A program made the position numbers and the translations under genes. This document shows positions 49,016-59,975 of a stretch of 64,000 bases of DNA, in pieces (position 1 is the first letter of the stretch; each line of letters starts with the position of its first letter). The notes under the pieces were generated by a model. That model was not told the DNA's origin, ran no database searches, and worked only from the letters and a program-made list of their open reading frames with translations. The stretch spans positions 141,700,277 through 141,764,276 of the forward strand of contig OX352761.1 in the NCBI GenBank assembly GCA_947095585.1. Reading direction: 5' to 3'. The DNA comes from Nephrocerus scutellatus. Taxonomy: Eukaryota; Arthropoda; Insecta; Diptera; Pipunculidae.

Positions 49016-50112
49016 TTTCAAAAATAAATGTATTTTGCTCACCTGTGCGCGTGAAATTTTTTTCAAATTCAAATCAATCAATCAGTATTTCACCCTGTAC
49101 TTGACGTTTTAACACGGCCTGGCTGTTTTCCTATTATCTTCCGCTATATTTGCGTCTAAAACACATAAGTGCATAAGAAAATCTTATATTCGATCGAAAA
49201 GATTTTTTTTAATTCGACGAACGACGTTTGTGAAAAAATTAATTGTTGAAAAATAATTGAAAAGGTTGTGGCAAGTGGATTTACATGTTCTGCTTTTCAT
49301 GCCTGACAGGCGGACGAATTCTCCACCTATGACTGCATGTAATCCGGATTATGGAGGAGCTGCTCCATATACGAATCGCTGTAGAATCTCAGGTGAAATA
49401 TGTGTGTGCGGTAGGCATATACACGAATGAATCGTTGATGGTGCAATTGAATATGGAAAACTTCTCATCGCATTGGTGGGTTTTGCGTTTTGTTTGAATG
49501 ATTTGTGGTTTCGCAAAGAAAATTATCGATATGTATTTTTGTTTTTGCTCTCTGGTAGGACCACTCGAAAAGTTAATCAACGATGGAGGTGCCAGGATTG
49601 CCACTGCCTGAACAATATCGCCTCCATTAGGGAGCTTGCTCAACAGAGACGGCGGGCGGGAACAATGCGCTTCAATTAATCTAAACAATTACCACAAATG
49701 AGTTTCCATATATATATGTATATGTAGTTTGTACAACAGATTGACAAAAGACCCCACATGCCTGAAAATAGCAATTGATCCGATTTGGTCGTGGATTAAA
49801 TATCCAATCGGAAGACGTCGCCTTTCAACTTATTGCTAAATGCTGAAAGAAAAATATTTTTAATTGTCTTCTTCTTCTTCTTCTTCCTTTTCCGGTTTGT
49901 TAAACCTAATTTCACGCGGGCAGGTAAAGTTTTTGAATTGTTAACAGAGAGGGTGCAGATGATGTCTTCGAAATCTGATTATCCCATCACCGATCGATCG
50001 TTATCTGTTAAGTATCAGTTTCAATTTATCCTGCTTTGTGTACACAATGCGAAATAAGTTGATTTTAATAGAAGATCACCAAATAAATCAATTACTGGTA
50101 GTTTATTTTTGG
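49016..50112. other. no recognisable gene
   Basis: A 99-codon minus frame (49389-49688) and a 68-codon plus frame overlap over the same bases with no clear winner. A (CTT)n microsatellite lies at about 49867-49885. Confidence 0.35.
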
Positions 50113-50185
50113 GCAACGTCACCATCATCACTTTTGGCTCTACAACCTGGGTCCAGCCTTTGCCTTTTCCAGCAAATGGGTATTG
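50113..50185 (-). mobile_element. RTE-like LINE (family R) 3' tail only
   Basis: CATCATCACTTTTGGCTCTA followed by CAACCTGGGTCCAGCCTTTG is the complement of the LINE tail (compare 3540-3605). Confidence 0.6.
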
Positions 50186-50424
50186 CATTTCTTTTGCGAT
50201 GTTTGATACTTTCCCATTCCTATTAAATTAAATCACTTTGTTACTTAATTACTAAATGGACTACCTCGATTATAAATTTTCCATGTAACTGATTGCCCTA
50301 AAGACCTTTATATGTAGTCATAGTTATTTTGGGATTTTTCTGACGCACTTGGGGTTTTGTTATTAACGAAATCTGACTAATGGGAGAGTGGGAAATCTCA
50401 TCAAATTATCTTAATAATTATTTT

Positions 50425-50535
50425 CTGTGTATCTCTGATGGACAAAACTTTCTGTAAAATTTTTGGAATGACCGAGCCCTGAGACCCAACCATCGTTTCA
50501 TATCTCCAACCAAGTTAATATAGAGAATTTAAAAA
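50425..50535. mobile_element. HINE-type element, remnant
   Basis: GTGTATCTCTGATGGACAAA and AATTTTTGGAATGACCGAGC are unit sequence in plus orientation. AAGTTAATATAGAGAATTTA at about 50510-50530 is the 5' terminus in minus orientation, so the piece is internally inverted. Confidence 0.6.
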
Positions 50536-50953
50536 GCAAACATGTTAATCGAAACGGCTAAATGAATCATTTATTATTTTATATTACACACAACATTGGA
50601 TTAATTTTATTATTTTATGATTACTCGTATGTATGATCACTCGCATATACCCATAATGTAAAAAACTTAAATGATATTACATCACTTTTTGCTTGTGATC
50701 CTAACTATCAAGTATCTACAATGCTTAATGACATAACGCTCGCACAAAATTATTCCTTGTATCTGTGCATACGACACCTTCTATCGAGTTAAGGCAAACA
50801 GTTAAGGCCATATGGAGAAGACTCGCTTGGCGACAACAAACCATAATTTTACAACCATAACTGTAACTATGTTTAAAGGCATTTTCACAGCAACTATTCA
50901 AACGGCGGTAATTTAATTTGGGAAACAAATTGTTAATTTGGAAAAAGGTGTAT
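50536..50953. other. no recognisable feature
   Basis: Nothing identified upstream of the OBP pseudogene. Confidence 0.4.
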
Positions 50954-51366
50954 ATGTATCTATTTTTTTGTTTCATTTGTCACTTAACTTTTCAAAGGAG
51001 ATATCTTACAGTGGAACGTGGAATACACATTCAGGATATTCATCAAGCCATGTGGAGATGTAAACAGATTGCTCCTGAGATCCCTAAAAATCTAATTAAT
51101 CCAATTTAAAATTTAAATTACGTAGACAACGATGGAGATGGTGCTCGGGAGTACATGAAATGCGTCTGGAGTGATTTGGGTGTGTGCACTGATAAAAGCG
51201 GGTTCAGTGCTAAGCAGATCGCTCAGATATTTGAAAAAAAAAAACATATGATCCAAGAAATTTTTGTAGTTGTCGAATACTGTAATCTTAATCATTATGT
51301 GCAGCTTCGGGAAATCTGGGTGAATGGCTAAAACAATTAATCGCCGGTCAGAAGCAAAATCGTTAA
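50954..51366 (+). pseudogene. Odorant-binding protein pseudogene (Obp99-like, Minus-C type)
   Basis: The plus strand gives a possible signal-like start MYLFFCFICHLTF (from 50954). It continues VERGIHIQDIHQAMWRCKQI and PEIPKNLINPI to a TAA at 51107-51109. In the same frame it resumes GDGAREYMKCVWSDLGVCTD, KSGFSAKQIAQIFEKKKH and VVVEYCN. After a frameshift near 51290 it ends CAASGNLGEWLKQLIAGQKQ. The C-xxxxx-IP-xxL start, the YMKCVW..GFSAKQI core and the final Cys plus helix align with the intact OBP at 51488-52003. The second half of the C4-C6 region is reduced. One nonsense codon, one frameshift and no clear exon-1 donor argue for a dead gene. It faces the intact gene tail to tail with about 120 bp between them. 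Confidence 0.8.
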
Positions 51367-51448
51367 ATACGAGTATGAAATAGTATTTACCACCAGTATG
51401 AATGAAATACTAAGTATAAACCAATAATATCACTTGAGGTGTCACTTT

Positions 51449-51454
51449 TTTATT
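51449..51454 (-). terminator. Poly(A) signal of the Minus-C OBP gene
   Basis: AATAAA on the minus strand, about 35 bp past the stop codon. Confidence 0.65.
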
Positions 51455-51487
51455 CATGGAAATAATTTACAGAAAATTTAACTCTGC

Positions 51488-52003
51488 TTACTGTCCTTGT
51501 TCCTTGATCTTCTTGGCGACATCATCCTTAAACCAAGTGCCGACACGGCTCTCGAGAATGCACATGAAACTGCGGTAGACCCATTTCTGTGGTGGATCAT
51601 TCTGTGGGTTGCGATTGCATTCACTCAGTATCGGGATCAGAGTCTCAGTGTTAGCCTTGTCTTTGTAGAGATCTCCAATGTGCTCTACATTGAAACCAGT
51701 GCGATCATTCCACAGCTCTAAATCCATCCAAACACATCGCAAAAACTTGTGAACAATTTCCACATCAGGGTATTGGAAATTTTCAAATTTTTGTTCAATA
51801 TCTTTTGGGATTTTCTCGCGTTTGATACAGTGAACACTCGCCTTCAAGAAATCCTCCTCGGTTTTGTCGTGAAATTCGGCATTGCCCTAAACAAAATGAG
51901 TTATATTGAAACATGTGAAAAATTAAATAAATAAAATGATATATTAACTGCTACTTACACCAATAAAGAGTGACAACAATATAAGAAAAATAAAACGCTT
52001 CAT
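51488..52003 (-). CDS. Odorant-binding protein, four-cysteine Minus-C type (Obp99 group)
   Basis: Two exons on the minus strand: 52003-51959 and 51886-51488, with a 72-bp intron (GTAAGT donor, TTTAG acceptor, phase 0). The protein is 147 aa. Residues 1-18 (MKRFIFLILLSLFIGGNA) form a hydrophobic signal peptide, and the mature chain starts at about EFHDKTEEDF. Cysteines are at 35, 66, 105 and 124. The places of C2 and C5 of the classical six hold Lys62 and Gln115, so one disulfide pair of the family is missing, as in Minus-C OBPs. The GFNVEHI core and helix VYRSFMC fit the PBP/GOBP fold. Its role is inferred: a secreted carrier of small hydrophobic ligands in sensillum lymph or hemolymph. An Inr-like TCAGTT lies 55-60 bp upstream of the ATG and a poly(A) signal follows. 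Which Drosophila Obp99 member is orthologous is not settled. Confidence 0.9.
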
Positions 52004-52057
52004 GTCGAATCTTTAGCGCAAATGTACATCAATTCTACGCAATAACAGCTTAAGCCT

Positions 52058-52063
52058 AACTGA
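52058..52063 (-). promoter_or_regulatory. Initiator-like element of the Minus-C OBP gene
   Basis: TCAGTT matches the insect Inr consensus TCAKTY, 55-60 bp upstream of the ATG. No TATA box is seen about 30 bp upstream of it. Confidence 0.45.
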
Positions 52064-54439
52064 ACCAGTCTGTAAAATCAAAGCTAACGCAAAGCTTAAG
52101 TGTGTTTTTGAATGCATGCAAAAGCACTGTACATATTTACTCACTATATACGAAGCTCACATTTAGACTTGAAATCAGAAAATTTTAACATAAGTGTATG
52201 GCCGTGACACTGGTATGGCATGTTAAATTATACGAAAGTATAGTCTATCAGACTTGCGACTCGTGACAGAACTATCTCATTACCTAACAACAAATCTCAA
52301 ATCTGTAATTCTTTGCATTTGGTATCTTAGTGTTACAAACAGAGTGACAAAATTAAAATACCCCCACGGCTTCGTTATAAGACATTTTTAATCTCGGGTC
52401 AGAATTCCGACCAAGCGATAACAATAAATATGACAATAATTGCTTTGTTTTGAAAGATTCACCAACAAACGAATAATGTTCTCGATAAAGAGCGGAGAGC
52501 ATTCTAGTTTGTCTGGACAGAGATTTCGCCGGCCGGCAACGCGGCTTGCAATTCTTTGAGCTTAAAGAAATGTTTCATTATCAAAATTATTTAAAATACA
52601 TAGCCTCCCTAATACTTGGTCATGAATTGCCTATATTTCTATGAAGAACTAGTTTAAAACGTTTTTATTAGCTCACTCTTGCATGTCTGTCTGTTCCGGT
52701 GGAATTTTGTAACTGATTTTAATTCACAATTAAAAGTTACAGGACTATTTGTAAGGGGTTAGGAATCTGTATGGGGCTATGATAAATTATTTTATACTTT
52801 TTAGTTCGTCTTGAATGAATTTTTATTCAAATCATTGTTTGTTTTCCATTACTGCTTCTTATGCAATATCTAACAATTAGAGGCCTCTGCTAAAAGCCCG
52901 GAGTGATTTATATTCATCATGAGAAAATGAGTGGTGTCCGACTTAAGGGACATTCCATTTAACTGATTGGTGGTGATCGTTGCTCTGTTGGTTAGTATTC
53001 TCACAGATTTCACTAGTAGGTAACACACTAATATTCATTATAAATATACTGGTCATCTATTAATTGCAATGGACGCAAAGGTCATAAAAAGACGTTGGTG
53101 CAATCACAATTTCATTGGTAAAAATATTTTTATTTAAAATACAATTTAGTTTAAAGCTGATAGCAAGATGTGTGGCGGTAGTATATGCACATACTTGCTC
53201 TTTTGTCTGACCTCACGATAGCTGTGGGGTGTTCTAGTATATAGTACACTCCTTAACGATCTGTGATTAAATTTTGCCATGGTTTTTCGCAATAATTTTT
53301 GAAAAACAAGCATGAAAAATTGAAAGATACCGTTAGGAACTGATAGAAAGCCTATACTTCATATAACAATAGAAACCAACGACAGCATGCATGCAAATTT
53401 TTATATAAATATAAAGAAAGAAGCTTATGGACTTTTTGGATAGAGTTTGAAGACAGAAATCGAACGAAAACGTCTTCAAATTAAAACTGTGTGAAGTAGT
53501 TAAATCAAGATTTAAAATCCATAGCCATACAATAAAAATTTAATATAAGTCTGTTGTTTTTCGTATCGTTGCTTGGTCATCTTTTCGTTCTCAAGACTCA
53601 GAGTATGGAACCTGTTTACCGGAAATGTATCCAAAAACATCAGAAATCTCCATAATTTAGGTCACACAGGAAACATTTCATTGTGCCAATAAATTTGAAA
53701 AGAGAAACTGACAAGTTTGTCCCCCTTTTTTAATCACTTCACTTAACATGCGTAAATTATTGCAATTTATGTTTTTAAATTATTGACGTTAAATGTGATA
53801 AACATGGAAAAACATAGAATAAAAAGTATACAACTAAGTCGATAAATTTAACGTGACTTATATGATTACCTTAACAATATAATGTAATTATAATTGGTGT
53901 TTGTTTGGGCTTAGGAGCGAGCAATCACAAAATCAATTCCACAGTGCTAATTGATCTTACATTGTTAAAACATTTTTAAGTTCAAATATGTACATTTAAT
54001 GTGGACTAAACCAAAATAAAACTTAGCAAAAAGTAGCTAAATGTCAGATACTGTGTAGTTTCGAGGCTTAAAATATATTTTTTTTTTTAATTCAAAAAAT
54101 ACCAAAACTTGAAGATGAAAAAATTTGGGGTAAAATTATCTTTACTAGAGGTCCGTTTATGGTCGAAACTCGACCGTAATTCATTAAACATTTTAAGTTT
54201 GAACGTTATAGAGGTTCATTTGTCAAAGATCATAACCTCTATAAGCAGTGCTTTTAATTTTATTGAATTTTGTTCTACTACGTAAGCTGCGGCCGTCATT
54301 AGCGTGTGTTGTTTGCCTTAATTCCCTGCAATAAATTTAAGCTTTCTGCACTCCTTCTCTATATAAACTTTAACTATGACGAATCTCATCTCATATTAAC
54401 ATCTATCTATAAATGTATATGACAATTCATTTCTGTTAC
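52064..54439. other. no recognisable gene
   Basis: Intergenic DNA between the OBP genes. A short stretch at about 52680-52760 (CTGTTCCGGTGGAATTTTGT) faintly resembles the start of the HINE elements. Nothing else was identified. Confidence 0.4.
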
Positions 54440-54900
54440 TGTCCGTTAGACATCGCAAAACTCAAAAACTATCTATCCAATTCGGCTGAAGCTTTCGCAA
54501 CGTGTTTGTTTTGATGCAGTACATGTGGCGCTATGAACAGGGTCAGTGTGAAGAAGAGGTCAGTGTGTTTGGGTCATTAGGGTGGTGTCAGTGGAAGAGT
54601 GGTTAGTTGGGTGGAGGGCAACCGGGAAATGCCAGTTGTTAAGCTAAACTTGACAACTACTGGACTACTATAGAGTTTTTAGCCCCGGAGGTTGTACTCA
54701 TAGGCTACAGTTATGGAGTCAGTATGGGGAGGAGGCCAGTGGTGTAGTGTCAGTGGGCGATCCTGAAGTGACCATAAGAGGGTCTTGATAAGGTCTTAAG
54801 AAGGGTCTTGAGTGGGATTTTAAGAGGTCCTGAGGGTATTGAAATGGTATTTATGGGGGTTTTGAGGAGGTCTTAAGGGTGACTTAACTGGTGAAGAAGA
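54440..54900 (+). repeat. Helitron-like 5' region with GTCAGTG/GGTCTTGAG repeats
   Basis: 54440-54530 has TCTATCCAATTCGGCTGAAG and GCGCTATGAA, wording common in Helitron-type repeats (inference). It is followed by irregular runs of GGTCAGTGTG and then GGTCTTGAG/GGTCTTAAG motifs up to about 54890. Confidence 0.4.
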
Positions 54901-55135
54901 TGATTGCTCGGCGCTTCTGGTTTATGTTCGTTCGTGAACAATTCTAAGACCGTTTTTACCCGTTTACCCGCCATGCGTATTTGAGACGCGTGTCTTGTAA
55001 CCGAAATCCCGGTATTCCCGATTCGCAGAAGCCTCTTTGTAGCTTAAAGCTGTACTAATTATACTTTTATATCTTAGTTATCTTACATCCAGTATTTCAT
55101 TTCGCCACGGAAAGGCCCTAGCTATGGCTTCCCTT

Positions 55136-55540
55136 TTTAAATTCTCTATATAAACTTCGTGTACCCGGTTGTCGGTCGGTGGCTGGTGGAATCTTGTGAT
55201 CAATTTTTAACCAACTTCCAAAAGCGTAATTATTTAAACTTTGCACACATGTGTATCTCTGGTAACAACCGTTTCTATTAGAATTTGAAAGTAATCGGGC
55301 CGCAGGGTCCGTGGATTTCAATATAAATTTCTTTAAAAATGTACCGGATTTTATTAAAATTTTGTACATACATATGTGTATCTCCGATGACAGCACTTTT
55401 TGTAAAAATTCAGAAGTTACTGGGCCCCAGGGCCGAGGGGATCCCATATAATTTTTTTTAAATAACTCAATTTTCTTCAATTTTCTCCGATTAGAGAATT
55501 TAAATGAAAAATTTTAATTTTTATGGGTTGTTTTTGAAAA
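55136..55540 (+). mobile_element. HINE-type element, two to three units
   Basis: The 5' end AAATTCTCTATATAAACTTC, GGTCGGTGGCTGG, and units with CACATGTGTATCTCTGGTAA and ATGTGTATCTCCGATGACAG. The 3' end is TTAGAGAATTTAAATGAAAA and then TTTTAATTTTTATGGGTTGT. It is complete at both ends. Confidence 0.8.
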
Positions 55541-55879
55541 CTGTTTTTAATTTTTATTTTTCCTTCGCTCACGTAAGCCCTGCATTATTCTGGAAGACAT
55601 TGCGCTACCGACCCATAATTCTACTGATGGCATTAATCTACCCTTTACTTGACAGGTCCCATCTTCGTTGCCAGTTCCTAACGACTTCACAAGGTCTATT
55701 TTGAAGTACTCCGGTGCCAATAGATCCCCTGACGCCCGTTTGCCAGGATGTCTGTTGGGAGCATACCCTCAATCACAAATGCTGTCTCGCTCAAGGTGGG
55801 GCTAAAGCCACACATAACTCTTATTACACTCAGTCGCTGGATAGACGACATCTTTCGCCAGTATAGCTTTTTTTACTCA
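55541..55879. other. no recognisable feature
   Basis: GC-richer than its surroundings (GGTCCCATCTTCGTTGCCAG, GATCCCCTGACGCCCG). It may be a transposon relic but was not identified. Confidence 0.3.
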
Positions 55880-56950
55880 TTGTGATAGCCCATATTGGAA
55901 AAGAAGAACCACCATGTTTTAAGAGGTCAGACACTTTGGTCAGGGAGCTCTTATAGAAATATTTTTTACAAATCTTATGTTTTCATAAATTGTCCAATAT
56001 TTTTAAATTCTCTATATTAACTTCACTTGCCCGTGGGTCGTCGGTCGGTCGGTCGTCTGTCGTGGATTCTTGCGATCAATTTTTAACCCACTTCCCATGG
56101 CCCGATTTTATTGAAATTTTGCACACATGCGTATTTCCGGAGACAACACTTTCTATTAAATTTTGAGGCCCCTCGGGCTGCGGGGTCGGGGGGCTCCCAA
56201 ACAAAAATTTTAAAAAATTTACCCGATTTTCTTCAAATTTTACACACATGTGTATACCCAATAAACAATACTTTTTCGAAAATTTGGTAGTGATCGGGTC
56301 CCGGGTTCGGCCGCAAGGCCCTTATACATTTTTTAAATATCTGTACTGGCATCAGATATTCGTCGCCCTTTATGGACTTTGTGCGGTGTGTGCTGCGCAG
56401 TCGGCTGCGCTGCATGGTTTTGGTGGTGGTGGAGAGAGAGAGAGAAATCTTAGCGCACGCACAAATGAACCCAGCAAATGAAACGAGACATAAATGTTTT
56501 ATGCTTACTTCAACTTACATTTTTATTATATACTGAATTGTATTTTTATTGATGTCGTTTTTTTTGTTGTCGATATCAACTTACAGATAGAACAACAAGT
56601 TTTCACAATATTCTGTCATTTGGCGTTTTCATAAATTAGTTCAGAGCAGTCAAAGAGTTCTCAAGATAAATGTTCGTGTTTCTTATTTGCTCAGAGTATG
56701 AGCGTGCTCTAAGTGCTCAGAATAAAATGATCTGAGCTTTTTCAATTTTAACATCTGATGTCAAATGTTTGTTTCGATGATTTTCTTCTACAATAAAAAA
56801 AAATGGCCCAGGATCGAGGGGCTCCCATATCAATTTCTGCGATTAGAGAATTTAGATGAAAAATTTTAATTTTTATGGGTTGTTTTTTTATATATCCCCC
56901 TTTAATTTTGCAAACGAACACGAACCCGTCATATTTTGGAACGAGACCAA
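55880..56950. mobile_element. Helitron-like relic split by a HINE insertion
   Basis: 55905-55995 (CACTTTGGTCAGGGAGCTCT, TTTTCATAAATTGTCCAATA) and 56893-56945 (CCCTTTAATTTTGCAAACGA, CATATTTTGGA) are the two halves of a stretch that is continuous at 30870-30985. Confidence 0.6.
55996..56893 (+). mobile_element. HINE-type element with unique core, inserted in Helitron relic
   Basis: The left end AAATTCTCTATATTAACTTC is followed by a GGTCGGTCGGTCGTC run and two ~120-bp units. A unique core of about 500 bp follows (CTGCGCAGTCGGCTGCGCTG, (GA)7 at about 56435-56448, AACCCAGCAAATGAAACGAG). The 3' end is TTAGAGAATTTAGATGAAAA, TTTTAATTTTTATGGGTTGT. The paralogous uninterrupted site at 30.9 kb defines both borders closely. 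The hairpin AAAAATTTTAATTTTT lies just before the right end. Confidence 0.8.
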
Positions 56951-57479
56951 TGGTTCCAACGGTTCCAATGGTTCAATAAACCCCATAAACAATATTTTCA
57001 TTAGTCTAGAGTTTAGAATGAGAGCACACACAGTTAGTAAATGAATGCATATAATAAATAAAATAAATAAGAAAAAAAAGATTTTTTAAAACAAATGTAC
57101 TAAAAAGGAGAAAATAAATGTATTACATAAATTAATTGCGGGGCAAACTACTTCGGCCAAACGCCTCAAATTGTACTCATTGAAAAGTTTCCAGAAACTT
57201 CCAAACATATATACAGAAATATCGAGAAAATACCAGAACATTGTGGCAACTTCCCTTATTTACAACTAACCATACTAAAATGTAATGAGTCATCTTCTAA
57301 AAATAAACTACATGTACAATCATGTACCTACACTCAAAACGGACAAACCGCACAAACCGGTTTGACTACATTTTTGACCAGTGCATATTGATTTAAATTT
57401 ATAGTCCGTTATCCGTTCGTTTAAATCCTTTTCGTAACAATATATTCAATGTACCAACATAGCATTGAATTGTCATCAG
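56951..57479. other. no recognisable feature
   Basis: AT-rich; nothing identified. Confidence 0.4.
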
Positions 57480-57870
57480 GACTGTACATACGTGCGAAAT
57501 TTCAATTCAACTGAATTACCGTAAGTGCATCAAAATAGACCTGCAAGATTTGACACAGACAAATCTTTGAGGCTTCTACAGCACAAGTCCATCCTCGGAA
57601 CAGTTCGTTTGCACCACAAGATTGCATTGATTGAATGAGAAGTTGATAAAAATCGAGTTCCAATATTTGCAGCGATGAAACAGGTGAACCCAAAAAACTA
57701 CTTGTATCTTTAGAGTCCATAATCAGACCAGTTCAATGAAACTAAATCGACTGGATAACGAGAAGTATGTCAAAATATGCTTGCAAGATTCCAAGTTCAT
57801 CATCGGAAAAAGGACTACATGTTTGTGCAAAATTTTAACTCAATTGGACAACGGGAAGTTGATGAAAATC
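57480..57870. repeat. Diverged tandem repeat with AATTGGACAACGGGAAGT motif
   Basis: Related phrases recur at about 57500-57545, 57635-57665, 57735-57790 and 57820-57880: GTGCGAAATTTCAATTCAAC, GAAGTTGATAAAAATCGAG, GAGAAGTATGTCAAAATATG and GGGAAGTTGATGAAAATCGA. The spacing is about 90-130 bp. This looks like a short old satellite or transposon interior. Confidence 0.5.
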
Positions 57871-57952
57871 GACATGAGATATTTGTGGCAAACAAACAAA
57901 GCAAAAGCTTTTAATTTTAAATAATAATAAAAATTAAATTAAATTTACATAC

Positions 57953-57962
57953 TTTATTTATT
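57953..57962 (-). terminator. Poly(A) signals of the Obp99a-like gene
   Basis: Two overlapping AATAAA hexamers (minus strand, AATAAATAAA) lie about 80 bp past the TAG stop. Confidence 0.6.
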
Positions 57963-58039
57963 TCTCTTAATTAAATGGCAAATCATATAACAGATGAAAA
58001 AATATAGAAAAATATTCAGCAAAAGGCTATGCCATCCTT

Positions 58040-58543
58040 CTAATGGGTCTTGACACTTTCTTGGACTAAAATCAAGTTGTCCTTGATGAAGCACATGCCC
58101 CCACGATAGGCCCATGAGCATGAGTCACTTTTCTCGATATTCTTGTCGGCACATTTTTCGATCTTGGCATGAGTCTCATCGCCATGATCAGCATGTCCGC
58201 CACCCACCAGTTGCTGATGGATGTTCTCAACATTGAAGCCAGCAGTCTCATCGAAAATTCCGAATTTCTGGAAAATGCACTTCATGTAGCAGTGGGTTAC
58301 CGCGTCATCGGGGAAGTCCCATTTCTTGAACTTCTCAATGTAATCGGCAGGGACACTCAGTTCAGTGGAGCATTCCTTACGGAAATTAAGAAGATCATCA
58401 TGCGTTTTGACTGTGTACTCGGCAGATGCCTGCAAAAATTTAAAGGAGTTATAACACTAATATGTGTGTATCTGTAAGTAAACATTGCGCCGCAGACAAC
58501 TTACCAAAGCAGCAAGTGCTAGAACTGCAATAAAAAGCTTCAT
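58040..58543 (-). CDS. Obp99a: Odorant-binding protein, Obp99a-like, six cysteines
   Basis: Two exons on the minus strand: 58543-58505 and 58429-58040, with a 75-bp intron (GTAAGT donor, TTTGCAG acceptor, phase 0). The protein is 142 aa. MKLFIAVLALAALASA is a signal peptide; the mature chain begins EYTVKTHDDLLNFRKEC. Cysteines at 33, 60, 64, 106, 117 and 126 give C1-X26-C2-X3-C3-X41-C4-X10-C5-X8-C6, the classical OBP pattern with three disulfides. The core GFNVENIHQQLVGGGHADH and the SCSWAYRGGMC end recall Drosophila Obp99a (and Obp99b), so the symbol is a best guess from memory. It is presumably a secreted carrier of hydrophobic odorants or hemolymph ligands. A TATA box is 72-79 bp upstream of the ATG and poly(A) signals follow. 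It is oriented like the Minus-C gene 6 kb away, which suggests a cluster. Confidence 0.92.
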
Positions 58544-58614
58544 GTTTTGGTTATGCGATATTAGAAGGACTAGAAGCAAACTCAAACTGTCTATCGGTAC
58601 CCAATTGACACGGT

Positions 58615-58622
58615 CTTTTATA
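58615..58622 (-). promoter_or_regulatory. TATA box of the Obp99a-like gene
   Basis: TATAAAAG on the minus strand. An ACAGTT initiator-like site lies about 32 bp downstream, near 58585-58590, so the 5' UTR would be about 45 nt. Confidence 0.8.
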
Positions 58623-59919
58623 CCCCACGAGGTAGGAGCCTTTCTTTATGTACCTATACAAAAATATATTCTGATAGTGACCGTTCCTTAGAACAAGTAC
58701 ATATTACGCATTTTGCATTGTGTTTGTGCCTTATCCACAGGTATATACCTATAGTGAACAGCTATATCGATGTCGGTTTTTCAAGAACATACCATGCGAT
58801 TCATATGTACGAATGTGTATTTAAGTAATATTTAAAAAATACAAGAAAATAAGTGAGAAATTAATTATTTGTCTGTTTTCACAAAGAGCACCATAGCCAG
58901 AGTCTGTCAATGCAATACATACAATCCGTAAACAAGAAATCAAATGAACTTTCTTATCACTAAACGATCCATAGGTAATTAGTTGTGCTATTTATTAATA
59001 TTTGTGCATAATATGCTATTCCAGCTGACCGAGCGTTTAGCTGTTAAGGGAACAGATAAGGAGATCACTGTTAATGAGACTAATTTATAGTTAGTGGAAA
59101 GTTACGCGGCTACCAGCAGACTTACTAATCTTAAATATGTATATTGTTGCTCACTAAAATTATAAGATAAAAAGACATAATTTTGGCAAAACTTATCAAG
59201 CACACTATTTGTAGATTGTACGAAAAATTAGTTCCATAGCTGTTAAATATTTTTTTAATTACATTATTTTCAAAGACAATGTATAATTATATATATATGG
59301 AAATACTTTTAAGTAAGAGCGGTGCTCATTATCAATCGATGTTGTGTAAAACTATATCAGAACACAGAAGTATTTCATACATATTCTATTACAAATTGCT
59401 AGCACTTCTCAGTTGTGGCTGCGTGTTTTTGGGCCTAAGTGTACTTTATCAAACTTTTACACTAACATTTATTTCCGTACTCTGAGACAAGAACCCAACA
59501 TTAATTTTCCCTATTGTTCTCAAACCGTACCGTTTGCCATGTACGACAGAGTAGTAGACTGTTACCATAGATAATATTTTATATTATCTGTGATGCTACA
59601 CACGGATGCCACGGAAGAGTATTTTTGGTTTAAAAGTAAAATAACAGCACAGCTAATATCAGATGTCGCATGCATATGCATTCATTTGAGGCAAAGCCGT
59701 TTTTTAGAGTTGGCGCGTTTGCCTACTCTAATGAATTTGAATTACTTGTAGGTACTTGTTACTTTCGATAAGATCTGTATTCCTTTTCATTATAGGAACT
59801 TGAGTGTAGAAATTAAATGGAATCCAAATTTTAGACGGCGAAGTAAAATATCTAGACATAAACAAGTAATGTATACATCGACGCACGCCACATAGTCAAG
59901 TATTTTCTTTTTTCCACGC
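58623..59919. other. no recognisable gene
   Basis: Upstream intergenic DNA of the Obp99a-like gene. A 68-codon frame at 59279-59485 is unsupported. Confidence 0.4.
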
Positions 59920-59975
59920 TTCACACGCGCCACAAGCGACTCGCAACACGAGTCACACGCGGGATATCAAAGCCC
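59920..59975 (+). repeat. CACACGCG repeat, copy 1
   Basis: CACGCTTCACACGCGCCACA, CGACTCGCAACACGAGTCAC and ACGCGGGATATC. It shares layout with the copies at 62510 and 62648. Confidence 0.6.
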
